Below, piece by piece: positions 14,291-19,723 of a stretch of 19,723 nt of DNA. Made by a program: the position numbers and the translations under genes. The notes beneath the pieces are model-generated. The model was not told the origin of the DNA. It worked only from the letters and a program-made list of their open reading frames with translations, and did not search any database. Position 1 is the stretch's first letter, and each line of letters opens with the position of its first letter. The DNA is from Casp-actino8 sp032118015 (lineage in GTDB: Bacteria > Actinomycetota > Acidimicrobiia > Acidimicrobiales > Ilumatobacteraceae), in assembly GCA_032118015.1 (NCBI GenBank), contig JAULYE010000115.1:1-19723 (forward strand), written 5' to 3'.

Positions 14291-15772
14291 ATGTCCCGCA
14301 GGATCGACATCGAATTGACGAGTTCACGGCCCGATGGTTTGTGGACATGGCGAGCAGCGGGAGCCCGTGAACCCAAAGGGGTTCTCGAGCCATCAGTCCT
14401 CCCCCAGGGCGCGAAGCCCGGGGACGTGCTCAAGGTTGAAGCCGAATTCGATATCGACGGCATCACGATTCTTTCCGTCGTTCATGGTCGTCAAAAGATG
14501 GACAAGAAGGAAACGATCTCCATCATCGGGAACGAACGTCCCTTCGAACCGGTTACGCAGCAGTTGGCTCGCAAATCCAAGGGTGACCGACCCGATCGTG
14601 GTGACCGACCCGATCGAGGTGACAGGAAGCGTGCCCGTCCTGAAGGTGCTGCACGTGAACGAGCCGGTGACCGTGGACCTCGGCGTCCACGTTTCGAGGC
14701 TCCCCCAGAACTGCCCAAGCGTCCGCGCGCCAAGCGTCTACGTCCTTTGAACGAACACCGACGAGCCATCTTGGACGAGTTGCCGCCAGATCAGCGTCCG
14801 ATCGCCGAATTGGCGCTCCAGGGCATGCAAACAGTTCGTCAAAAGCTCAAGGAGGCCAATACGGCCTTGGCTGCTCAAGGCAAGCCGACAATGCCCGAGC
14901 AATCGGTCCTGCAAATGGCTGAGAACTTGCTTCCTCGCCTGCGGGTTGCCGACTGGCTGGATCGAGCACATGGTGCGGTCAAGGATTTGGAGCATCTCGA
15001 TCTGAAGGATCTGCGCAGTGTCGTAGCAGCAGCGAACGATCCGTTGATCGAAAGAGCCGAACAGTGTCGAGATCTCGTTGCCCGTTTGCGACAAGGTCTG
15101 ACGCAGCGAGCCGATCAGGAATACCGCAATTGGCTCGAGGACATCGATGCAGCCCTCGGTGTCGGACGGATCGTTCGTGCGCTCAAGCTGTCCGGGCAGC
15201 CTCCGAAGGCAGGATCCATTTTCCCCGATGAGCTCGGACGTCGTCTTGCAGAGGCGGCCTCTGCCAATCTCGTCGCAGACTCTCTTGCCGATCGCTGGAT
15301 AGCGGTTCTCGAAGCAGCCGCCTTCGCTCCCATCCGTTCGATGATCAAGGTGACATCAAAATTGGAAACCCTGTCCCCTGAACTCACCAAGACCATCGAG
15401 CGGCTCGCTGGATTGCTGCCACAAATCGCTCAGGAGCTTGGAGTCGAGGTGGCAAAGCCCAATCCTGCCCCCAAGCCACTACGACCGGCCCGGCCTGCAA
15501 CCAAGAAGTTGCCCCCGAAGCCTCCAGCTCCCGCGGCTACCTCGAGTTCTCCTGCTGCCGCAGAGGTGTCGGCTCCAGTGACACCGATTCTGCCAGCACC
15601 GGAGTCGGTAGCACCGGAATCGGTAGCACCGGAATCAATAGCTCCAGAGTCAGTGGCGCCGGAACAGGATCTGCCGGCGGCCATCTCTGAGGATTCTCGC
15701 GAGCACCAGGTGGAAGTGGCCGGTGAGGCACAAACTGAATCCTCATCGGAATCCGACGTCACAGCGGATTGA
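14291..15772 (+). CDS. Modular basic protein of unknown function
   Basis: I cannot assign this 493-residue protein to a known family. Four parts are visible. Residues 1-85 are beta-rich, compact and Gly-containing (GLWTWRAAGAREPKG, then GDVLKVEAEFDIDGI), reminiscent of a small OB or S1-like barrel but not proven. Residues ~95-155 are very basic and Arg/Asp/Gly/Pro-rich, with tandem DRPDRG units, as in nucleic-acid-binding tails. Residues ~155-400 are a helical domain rich in Leu, Ala, Arg and Glu without recognised catalytic residues. Residues ~405-493 are low complexity: Pro/Ala/Lys-rich, then five APESV-like pentapeptides, then an acidic Ser/Glu-rich end. No signal peptide or membrane segment is present. 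A role with RNA or ribosomes is a guess based on the basic linker. The ATG is supported by a TAGGGT hexamer just upstream. Confidence 0.75.
   Translation: MSRRIDIELTSSRPDGLWTWRAAGAREPKGVLEPSVLPQGAKPGDVLKVEAEFDIDGITILSVVHGRQKMDKKETISIIGNERPFEPVTQQLARKSKGDRPDRGDRPDRGDRKRARPEGAARERAGDRGPRRPRFEAPPELPKRPRAKRLRPLNEHRRAILDELPPDQRPIAELALQGMQTVRQKLKEANTALAAQGKPTMPEQSVLQMAENLLPRLRVADWLDRAHGAVKDLEHLDLKDLRSVVAAANDPLIERAEQCRDLVARLRQGLTQRADQEYRNWLEDIDAALGVGRIVRALKLSGQPPKAGSIFPDELGRRLAEAASANLVADSLADRWIAVLEAAAFAPIRSMIKVTSKLETLSPELTKTIERLAGLLPQIAQELGVEVAKPNPAPKPLRPARPATKKLPPKPPAPAATSSSPAAAEVSAPVTPILPAPESVAPESVAPESIAPESVAPEQDLPAAISEDSREHQVEVAGEAQTESSSESDVTAD
14582..14623 (+). repeat. 18-bp tandem repeat encoding DRPDRG
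   Basis: Two copies of an 18-base unit beginning GGTGACCGACCCGATCG (14582-14599 and 14600-14617; one difference at the last base) are followed by a six-base partial copy. They encode the DRPDRG repeats in the basic linker of the unknown protein. Confidence 0.8.
15596..15670 (+). repeat. 15-bp tandem repeats encoding APESV
   Basis: Five consecutive 15-base units, such as GCACCGGAATCGGTA, lie at 15596, 15611, 15626, 15641 and 15656. The first two differ at one base; the later ones are more diverged. They encode APESV, APESV, APESI, APESV and APEQD near the C-terminus of the unknown protein. Confidence 0.85.
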
Positions 15773-15883
15773 CATTTCAGGCTGACTGCCAGTCCTCGAA
15801 CAGCGAACCAGGGATCCTCTGCCACCTCCGGAGGATGAAACATCAGAGATCGTTCAAGTTGGGGCGCCATCATGTCCTCGCAC

Positions 15884-15889
15884 TACGGT
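15884..15889 (+). promoter_or_regulatory. Putative -10 box (leaderless) for the enoyl-CoA hydratase gene
   Basis: TACGGT ends seven bases before ATG 15897. This supports the ATG over the in-frame GTG at 15891, which would lie only one base after the hexamer. A weak TTGGGG is 19 bases upstream of the hexamer. Confidence 0.5.
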
Positions 15890-15896
15890 CGTGGTC

Positions 15897-16697
15897 ATGA
15901 CTGAGAGCAACGCAACAGACATCGTCACGTACACGACTGAAGGCCGTATCGGCATCATGACGTTGAACAGGCCCGAAGCCCGAAATGCCGTCAACGGCGA
16001 TGTGGCTCGTGGTCTCGAAGCGGCTATCGACGCCCTGGAGGCTGACGACGACGTATGGGTGGGCATCCTCACGGCAAATACCCAAGGGCAGGAGAAGCCT
16101 GTCTTTTGCGCAGGGGCGGACTTGAAGGCGATCAACTCAGGACAGGCTGGGGACCTCGCCACTGCCAAGGGAGGTTTCGCCGGTTTCGTCTATCGCAATC
16201 GTCGTAAGCCCGTGATCGTTGCCGTGGATGGGTTGGCCACCGCTGGTGGTTGCGAGATCGTGCTCGCAGCTGACCTCGTCATCGCTACGGAACGTTCGTC
16301 GTTCGGGCTGGCAGAAGTCAAGCGCAATCTCATTGCCGGAGCTGGTGGATTGTTCCGTCTTCCACGAGCCATTGGGCAGGCTGCAGCGATGGAGGCAATT
16401 CTGACCGGAGAGCCAATTCCGGCGAAGCGCGCGTACGAATTGGGTCTCGTGTCACGTTTGTGCGCGCCTGGGGAAGCAATGAACCAAGCTCGAGAACTTG
16501 CGGCCCAGATCGCAGCGTGTGCACCTCTGGCTGTGTACGCAAGCCGCGAAGTCGTTCTGGCAGCTGCTTATGAAGACGATGAGACGTTGAAGAATCTCAC
16601 GAATCGCCTCTTCGCTGGAGTCATGCAGTCCTCAGACACCAAAGAAGGACTGACGGCATTCATCGAGAAGCGGGCGCCCCAGTGGAAGGGTTGCTGA
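15897..16697 (+). CDS. Enoyl-CoA hydratase/isomerase (crotonase family)
   Basis: This 266-residue crotonase-fold enzyme has the expected N-terminal IGIMTLNRPEARNAV (~18-32), oxyanion-hole segment FCAGADLKAI (~70-79), and ATAGGCEIVLAADLVIAT (~114-131). The catalytic glutamates of true enoyl-CoA hydratases are both present, as Glu120 (GGCE) and Glu140 (FGLAE). The protein ends with the usual PQWKG. It probably hydrates trans-2-enoyl-CoA in beta-oxidation or a related CoA pathway; the chain length or exact substrate cannot be told. No other fatty-acid gene adjoins it, and it stands alone on its strand. ATG 15897 is chosen from the TACGGT hexamer seven bases upstream. The last 38 bases overlap the 3' end of the convergent GNAT gene. 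Confidence 0.93.
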   Translation: MTESNATDIVTYTTEGRIGIMTLNRPEARNAVNGDVARGLEAAIDALEADDDVWVGILTANTQGQEKPVFCAGADLKAINSGQAGDLATAKGGFAGFVYRNRRKPVIVAVDGLATAGGCEIVLAADLVIATERSSFGLAEVKRNLIAGAGGLFRLPRAIGQAAAMEAILTGEPIPAKRAYELGLVSRLCAPGEAMNQARELAAQIAACAPLAVYASREVVLAAAYEDDETLKNLTNRLFAGVMQSSDTKEGLTAFIEKRAPQWKGC

Positions 16698-17175
16698 GGC
16701 TCTTCGATACGACGATTCTTCGTGCGGTGATGCCGGCACGTTCGTAGAGATTCTTCGTCTCCCGGTCTCCGGGTAATGCCTCTCCTTCGACGAACGTACA
16801 ACCGCGCTCACGAGCCTGCCGCACAGCCTGCGCGAGCAAAGCGTCTCCACAACCGATCTCTCTGGCTCGCTCGTCGACATAGACACGTTCGATGACGCAG
16901 ATGCGTCCGCGAGAGGAGTCGTGGCGATCGATGTGGACGAGAAAACCCACAGCATGTCCGGCGATATCGGCGACGAGAAAAGAAAACGACTCCTGTGGAA
17001 TCAGTTCGCCAACAGGAGGGTGTTCCGCAGCCCAGGCCAGTCCACCCTTGTGTTCGAGAATGGCACTTCTGCCAATGCGATCCATGTCGATCACCGCTGG
17101 ATGGTCGGTTGGATCGGCCATACGTACGACTGGATCCTCAGTGACCATCGGATCCGGATCTGATGCTTGATTCAT
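16660..17175 (-). CDS. GNAT-family N-acetyltransferase
   Basis: This 171-residue protein has a GNAT fold. Residues ~65-82 give the central strands (FSFLVADIAGHAVGFLVHID), followed by VYVDERAREIGCGDALLA (~98-114), which is acetyl-CoA-binding motif A with the REIGCGD loop, and the C-terminal TKNLYERAGI (~140-149) with the usual Asn and Tyr of motif B. The acceptor is unknown. The start is firm: ATG 17175 overlaps the stop of the upstream zinc-ribbon gene as ATGA, so the two are translationally coupled. The frame is open to 17244 but that would overlap the upstream gene. Its 3' end overlaps the end of the convergent enoyl-CoA hydratase gene by 38 bp, with no terminator seen. Confidence 0.88.
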   Translation of the reverse strand: MNQASDPDPMVTEDPVVRMADPTDHPAVIDMDRIGRSAILEHKGGLAWAAEHPPVGELIPQESFSFLVADIAGHAVGFLVHIDRHDSSRGRICVIERVYVDERAREIGCGDALLAQAVRQARERGCTFVEGEALPGDRETKNLYERAGITARRIVVSKSLSNPSTGAPASR

Positions 17176-17699
17176 GTGAAGAGAGGGCAGGTGTCGTCTC
17201 CGACGGGACACATCGGTGCCCCCTTGCGAACCAACAAAAAGCATTGTGAGCAGAGGCGCTCATCGGCACGCTTGGGTTGGATCGCCATTTCCGGGTCACC
17301 AGCAGCGGCAAGATCTTCTTCCTCTTCTTCCTCTGCTGCGTCCTCATCGTCTTCGGCACTGCCTTTGATACGGGCTTCGAGAATGACGCCGAGGTCGGCT
17401 TCGACATCGTCTTCTCCGACGAGTTCCTCGTCCTCATCCTCCTCTTCCTCGTCCGCACTCACATCCTTCTTGGTCTTCTTGGCCTTCTTCTTGGCGACAA
17501 CAGTTGGGAGATCGGCTACTGGGTCGTCCTCATCGATGGGATCGACATCCTCGAGACCGACCACTTCGATTTCCCCATCGATGGCTTCATCGTCATCGAG
17601 AAGATCATCGGGCTCACCATCCTCGAGGGGGTCGTCTGCAACGAATTCGTCCTCCTCGAGTTCTTCGGGTTCCATGATGTCGTCGTCTTCGTTAGGCAT
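17172..17699 (-). CDS. DUF4193-like acidic zinc-ribbon protein
   Basis: This 175-residue protein has a long acidic region (residues ~1-135, dominated by Asp and Glu with a short KKKAKKTKK basic patch) and a C-terminal cysteine module: Cys150 and Cys153 (LCSQCFLLV), Cys164 and Cys171. The MAIQPKRADERLCSQCFLLV segment matches the end of actinobacterial DUF4193 proteins (as I recall, xxIPKQADEFTCSSCFLV in the mycobacterial member). The usual length is about 100 residues, so the acidic part is expanded here. Function is unknown; a zinc-stabilised protein-protein adaptor is a reasonable guess. ATG 17699 is chosen because the protein then begins directly with the acidic region; an AGGGAGAG sequence lies 13 nt upstream, rather far for a Shine-Dalgarno sequence. 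It sits downstream of thyX and is coupled to the GNAT gene by an ATGA overlap. Confidence 0.78.
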   Translation of the reverse strand: MPNEDDDIMEPEELEEDEFVADDPLEDGEPDDLLDDDEAIDGEIEVVGLEDVDPIDEDDPVADLPTVVAKKKAKKTKKDVSADEEEEDEDEELVGEDDVEADLGVILEARIKGSAEDDEDAAEEEEEEDLAAAGDPEMAIQPKRADERLCSQCFLLVRKGAPMCPVGDDTCPLFT

Positions 17700-17745
17700 G
17701 ATTTGGTGGATTCTCTCCCTGGGGCGGCTCTCGATATGAGCGCGC

Positions 17746-17751
17746 ATATTA
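17746..17751 (-). promoter_or_regulatory. Putative -10 box for the DUF4193-like gene
   Basis: TAATAT on the minus strand is a strong -10 match just past the thyX terminator. With TTCTGG 18 bases upstream as a poor -35 box, transcription would start near 17739, about 40 nt before ATG 17699. The promoter region overlaps the terminator hairpin. Confidence 0.4.
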
Positions 17752-17756
17752 GACAC

Positions 17757-17789
17757 AAAAACTCTGTCACCAGAATTCCATCTGGTGAC
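17757..17789 (-). terminator. Intrinsic terminator after thyX
   Basis: On the minus strand GTCACCAGA (17789-17781) and TCTGGTGAC (17774-17766) form a perfect 9-bp stem around a 6-nt loop, followed after four bases by TTTTT (17761-17757). It lies about 40 nt beyond the thyX stop codon. It is the only convincing Rho-independent terminator found in the window. Confidence 0.75.
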
Positions 17790-17828
17790 GGACGTCACGA
17801 TTTGCTCAGCTGCACCTCAATGGACGCA

Positions 17829-19430
17829 TCAGCGAGACCCCCGACGACGTTCTGCCTGGCGTTCGGCAGCAAGACGCTCGAGTTCAGGAGCCTCGACAGT
17901 GATGTGACTCATGGCAGCAGCGATTGCGTGATGACCAGCCTGTTCGGCGATCAAGCGATGCATATCGAGAGCCACACGGCGGTAGGCAGGATGCCCCTGC
18001 GGCGAGGAGCGCAGTTCGAGCATGTGCATGGCCTCACGCGCGTTGAACTGCATCGAATAACGAACTCTGTAGGCCATTGAAACTGCGTAACTGGCCTGTT
18101 GCGGAAACTGTTCCAAAAGCGAGTCGTACAGGGATGCCGAGCGGCTCATGACCTCATCGAAAACATCTGCCATTCCGGCCTCATCGACGAGGTCGGGGCG
18201 CGTGTAGCCATGGTTGGGTGTGAGCGGCTGCCATTCGATCGTCAAGAGTCGATGGCGCTGCAGATCCCGAAAGGCCCCGTAATCCGACAGGACGTCGAAT
18301 CGATAATCGGTGCGTTCGAAGGCCCGACCTGGACGGTGACGACGGTTCGAACGCTCCCCCACATACGCCTTGAGGATCGCCATCTTTTCCTCTGTGGACA
18401 TCTTCTCCACCCGATTCATGATCTGGTGTTCAGGAAGGGCTGTGTGCGGATAACAGATTGCTGCGACGACCTTGTTCTCACCGTCGGGATCGAAATCGGT
18501 GAGAACGACTGGTGAGGAGCGGTCCACAGGGTCCTCGGAGAACAACGAATGGACGAGGGCACCCGTGTTGTCACGGGTATCAGCGAGGTACTCGCTCCAC
18601 TGTCCACCGCGATCTGCGAGGTCGACTCGCCTGAGAAAACTCGGAATCACCTTGCGCAATTCCTGCAGCATCAACTCCGCGTAGTGGCGAGCCTCGGGTA
18701 GCGGATGAGCCCTCATGCGAATCAGCATCGCCTCATACGCCTGTCCGCTGGCATACATGCCAACATTGGACAGAGCCGCTGCTGGCAGTGCGCCTCGCAC
18801 CGCGTCGAGAGCCTTGGCCCGAGTCGCCTGGCGGTAGACAAAATCGCTGTCCGAGGGATCGCGCACGAATGTCGATCGCACATGCTCGGTGACCTTCTCA
18901 GCCAGAAGCGAATAGGAGTCGAACATGCGATCCATGTCCCCGACATAGCGGGTTCCGAATCGCGAGTTGAGGATGTCGAGGTCACGGTAGAAGCGATACC
19001 GACCAGCTAGTCGTGAGTCATAGGAGATATAGCGAGTGCTCTGTTCGAGATAACTCGCAAGCCGACCCCATTCCAGGATCTTGGTCAGAACGTTGGAGGC
19101 CTGCTCGCAGGCGAGGTGCACACCACCCAATTGGGCCACCGAGTCGTCACCATATTCGAAGAAGACTTTTTCGTAGAGTTCCTCAGCACGAGCCAGACCG
19201 ACAGTGGCATCGACACCAAGGTCTCCGGAGAGGTCCAAGTCGCCGACGAATTCGTCCAAGAAGAGGCGACGAAGGCTCTTGGGGCTGCGACTGTAACGAG
19301 CGAAAAGAGCCCCTTTGACGACTTCGGGCAGGTTGACGAGGGCGAAAACGGGACCGTCAAGATTCGTGAAATAGCGCCTCAGAATCTCTGATTCTTCAGG
19401 GGTGAAGTCCTCGGGGGCGTAGACCGTCAC
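17829..19430 (-). CDS. thyX: Double-domain ThyX-like flavin-dependent thymidylate synthase
   Basis: ThyX methylates dUMP to dTMP with methylene-THF and FAD. Single-domain ThyX is about 220-250 residues; this protein has 533 and appears to be two ThyX-like halves. Half 1 (~25-270) has EYGDDSVAQLGG (~92-103), then WGRLASYLEQSTRY (~121-134), which aligns with the RHRxxSxxxxSxRY signature but with RHR changed to WGR. Half 2 (~300-520) has DYGAFRDLQRHR (~383-394) with RHR intact, but the following Ser..SxRY part is replaced by IEWQPLTPNHGY; it also keeps NAREAMHMLELR (~463-474). The two halves may build composite sites. Whether the protein is an active synthase or a derived paralogue is not settled by sequence. 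The GTG start at 19430 has TAACGT eight bases upstream. A terminator follows the gene. Confidence 0.82.
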   Translation of the reverse strand: MTVYAPEDFTPEESEILRRYFTNLDGPVFALVNLPEVVKGALFARYSRSPKSLRRLFLDEFVGDLDLSGDLGVDATVGLARAEELYEKVFFEYGDDSVAQLGGVHLACEQASNVLTKILEWGRLASYLEQSTRYISYDSRLAGRYRFYRDLDILNSRFGTRYVGDMDRMFDSYSLLAEKVTEHVRSTFVRDPSDSDFVYRQATRAKALDAVRGALPAAALSNVGMYASGQAYEAMLIRMRAHPLPEARHYAELMLQELRKVIPSFLRRVDLADRGGQWSEYLADTRDNTGALVHSLFSEDPVDRSSPVVLTDFDPDGENKVVAAICYPHTALPEHQIMNRVEKMSTEEKMAILKAYVGERSNRRHRPGRAFERTDYRFDVLSDYGAFRDLQRHRLLTIEWQPLTPNHGYTRPDLVDEAGMADVFDEVMSRSASLYDSLLEQFPQQASYAVSMAYRVRYSMQFNAREAMHMLELRSSPQGHPAYRRVALDMHRLIAEQAGHHAIAAAMSHITVEAPELERLAAERQAERRRGSR

Positions 19431-19438
19431 GGCGCGTC

Positions 19439-19444
19439 ACGTTA
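19439..19444 (-). promoter_or_regulatory. Putative -10 box for thyX
   Basis: On the minus strand TAACGT ends eight bases before the GTG at 19430, within the 41-nt gap after the amidohydrolase stop. No Shine-Dalgarno sequence is seen, so a leaderless or nearly leaderless start is likely. Confidence 0.42.
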
Positions 19445-19471
19445 GTTGGTCACCGGGTCTGATTCGCGGAC

Positions 19472-19723
19472 TCATGATCCGAGAAGACCCTCCGGTACGA
19501 CGATGCTTCCCCACTCCTGGTTGGCCCGGGAGCGCAGATCCGCAGATGTCCACAGATCGAATGTAGTCATCGCAAGGGCTTTCGCTCCTTCCAGGACACC
19601 TCGATCCCCGTCCGCTGAAATGGAACACGCTGCAAAATCCTCTGTGTGAATCGCGACACCGTCGGGAGCCACCTTCACCATGGGGTGAATGGAGGGCAGC
19701 AGATACGAGATATTCCCCAAGTC
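19472..19723 (-). CDS. M20-family amidohydrolase, C-terminal end (5' truncated)
   Basis: Only the last 83 codons are inside the window; the frame is open through the right-hand edge. The visible DMGNISYLLPSIHP segment followed by a HTEDFA motif and GAKALAMTTFDLW matches the C-terminal catalytic-domain end of M20 peptidase-like amidohydrolases (aminobenzoyl-glutamate or aminoacylase-like hydrolases). In these enzymes the segment with SIHP and the HxxxFA helix lies near the metal site. The substrate cannot be inferred from this fragment. Its stop is 41 nt before the thyX start on the same strand, so part of thyX expression could come by read-through. Confidence 0.82.
   Translation of the reverse strand, partial: DLGNISYLLPSIHPMVKVAPDGVAIHTEDFAACSISADGDRGVLEGAKALAMTTFDLWTSADLRSRANQEWGSIVVPEGLLGS

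Noticed and set aside
15811..15840. CCTCCGGAGG palindrome after the unknown protein as a terminator
   Set aside because: A 10-bp self-complementary sequence is present, but it has no usable loop or T-tract, so the call is too weak.
15430..15873. 147-aa minus-strand ORF with SGATD repeats
   Set aside because: The repeats are the antisense reading of the APESV minisatellite in the plus-strand gene.
17148..17167. Quasi-palindrome around GGATCCGGATC near the GNAT start
   Set aside because: It is imperfect and lies inside coding sequence, where it is accounted for by Asp-Pro-Asp-Pro codons.
17277..18080. 267-aa plus-strand ORF rich in Phe, Leu and Ile that looks membrane-like
   Set aside because: It lies antisense to the acidic zinc-ribbon gene; Glu/Asp codons read in reverse give hydrophobic residues. 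It also crosses the thyX terminator and has no family match.

Overview
The window is about 19.7 kb of gene-dense chromosomal DNA of moderately high GC. It looks actinobacterial and most likely comes from the class Acidimicrobiia. The evidence is an FtsR-type MerR protein, a WhiB protein, a DUF4193-type zinc-ribbon protein and an SCO6745-type protein, together with a gene order (MerR/FtsR, bifunctional nuclease, second MerR, glycine cleavage) that matches the Mycobacterium Rv1828-Rv1832 neighbourhood as I remember it. The class-level assignment is inference. No tRNA, rRNA, CRISPR, insertion sequence or phage gene was seen.

Layout. 1-3108 (+): 3' part of an ftsR-like regulator, a DUF151 bifunctional nuclease, an Rv1830-like MerR regulator, and gcvT. 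3127-6638 (-): gcvP followed by a translationally coupled helical protein of unknown function. 6868-7698 (+): SCO6745-family protein. 7766-9004 (-): sphingosine-1-phosphate-lyase-like PLP enzyme. 9168-12748 (+): threonine aldolase, whiB-type gene, aminoglycoside-phosphotransferase-fold kinase, and a ribokinase-family sugar kinase. 12745-14173 (-): gamma-carbonic-anhydrase-like protein, then prmA. 14291-16697 (+): a modular basic protein of unknown function and an enoyl-CoA hydratase. 16660-19723 (-): 5'-truncated M20 amidohydrolase, a double-domain ThyX-like protein, DUF4193 protein, and a GNAT acetyltransferase.

Functional links. Threonine aldolase can yield glycine. GcvT and GcvP, with GcvH and the L protein elsewhere, turn glycine into methylene-tetrahydrofolate, and a ThyX enzyme uses that cofactor to make dTMP. 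The region therefore holds several one-carbon genes, although they are not one operon. GcvH and a GarA-like FHA protein are predicted just upstream of position 1.

Expression signals. Seven genes have a TANNNT hexamer ending 6-8 nt before the start codon and no well-placed Shine-Dalgarno sequence, which is the pattern expected for leaderless or near-leaderless mRNAs. Three genes (second merR, whiB, APH-like kinase) instead have clear Shine-Dalgarno sequences. One convincing intrinsic terminator was seen, after thyX. Genes are packed with four convergent pairs that touch, overlap or nearly touch, and with three ATGA stop-start overlaps. No stretch longer than 300 nt lacks a gene.

The points that best repay a second look are the double ThyX protein with complementary motif loss, the perfect 13-bp dyad at the predicted start of merR transcription, the in-frame 15-bp tandem repeats in gcvP and in the unknown 493-aa protein, and that unknown protein itself. 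I did not find a clear defence or mobile system.
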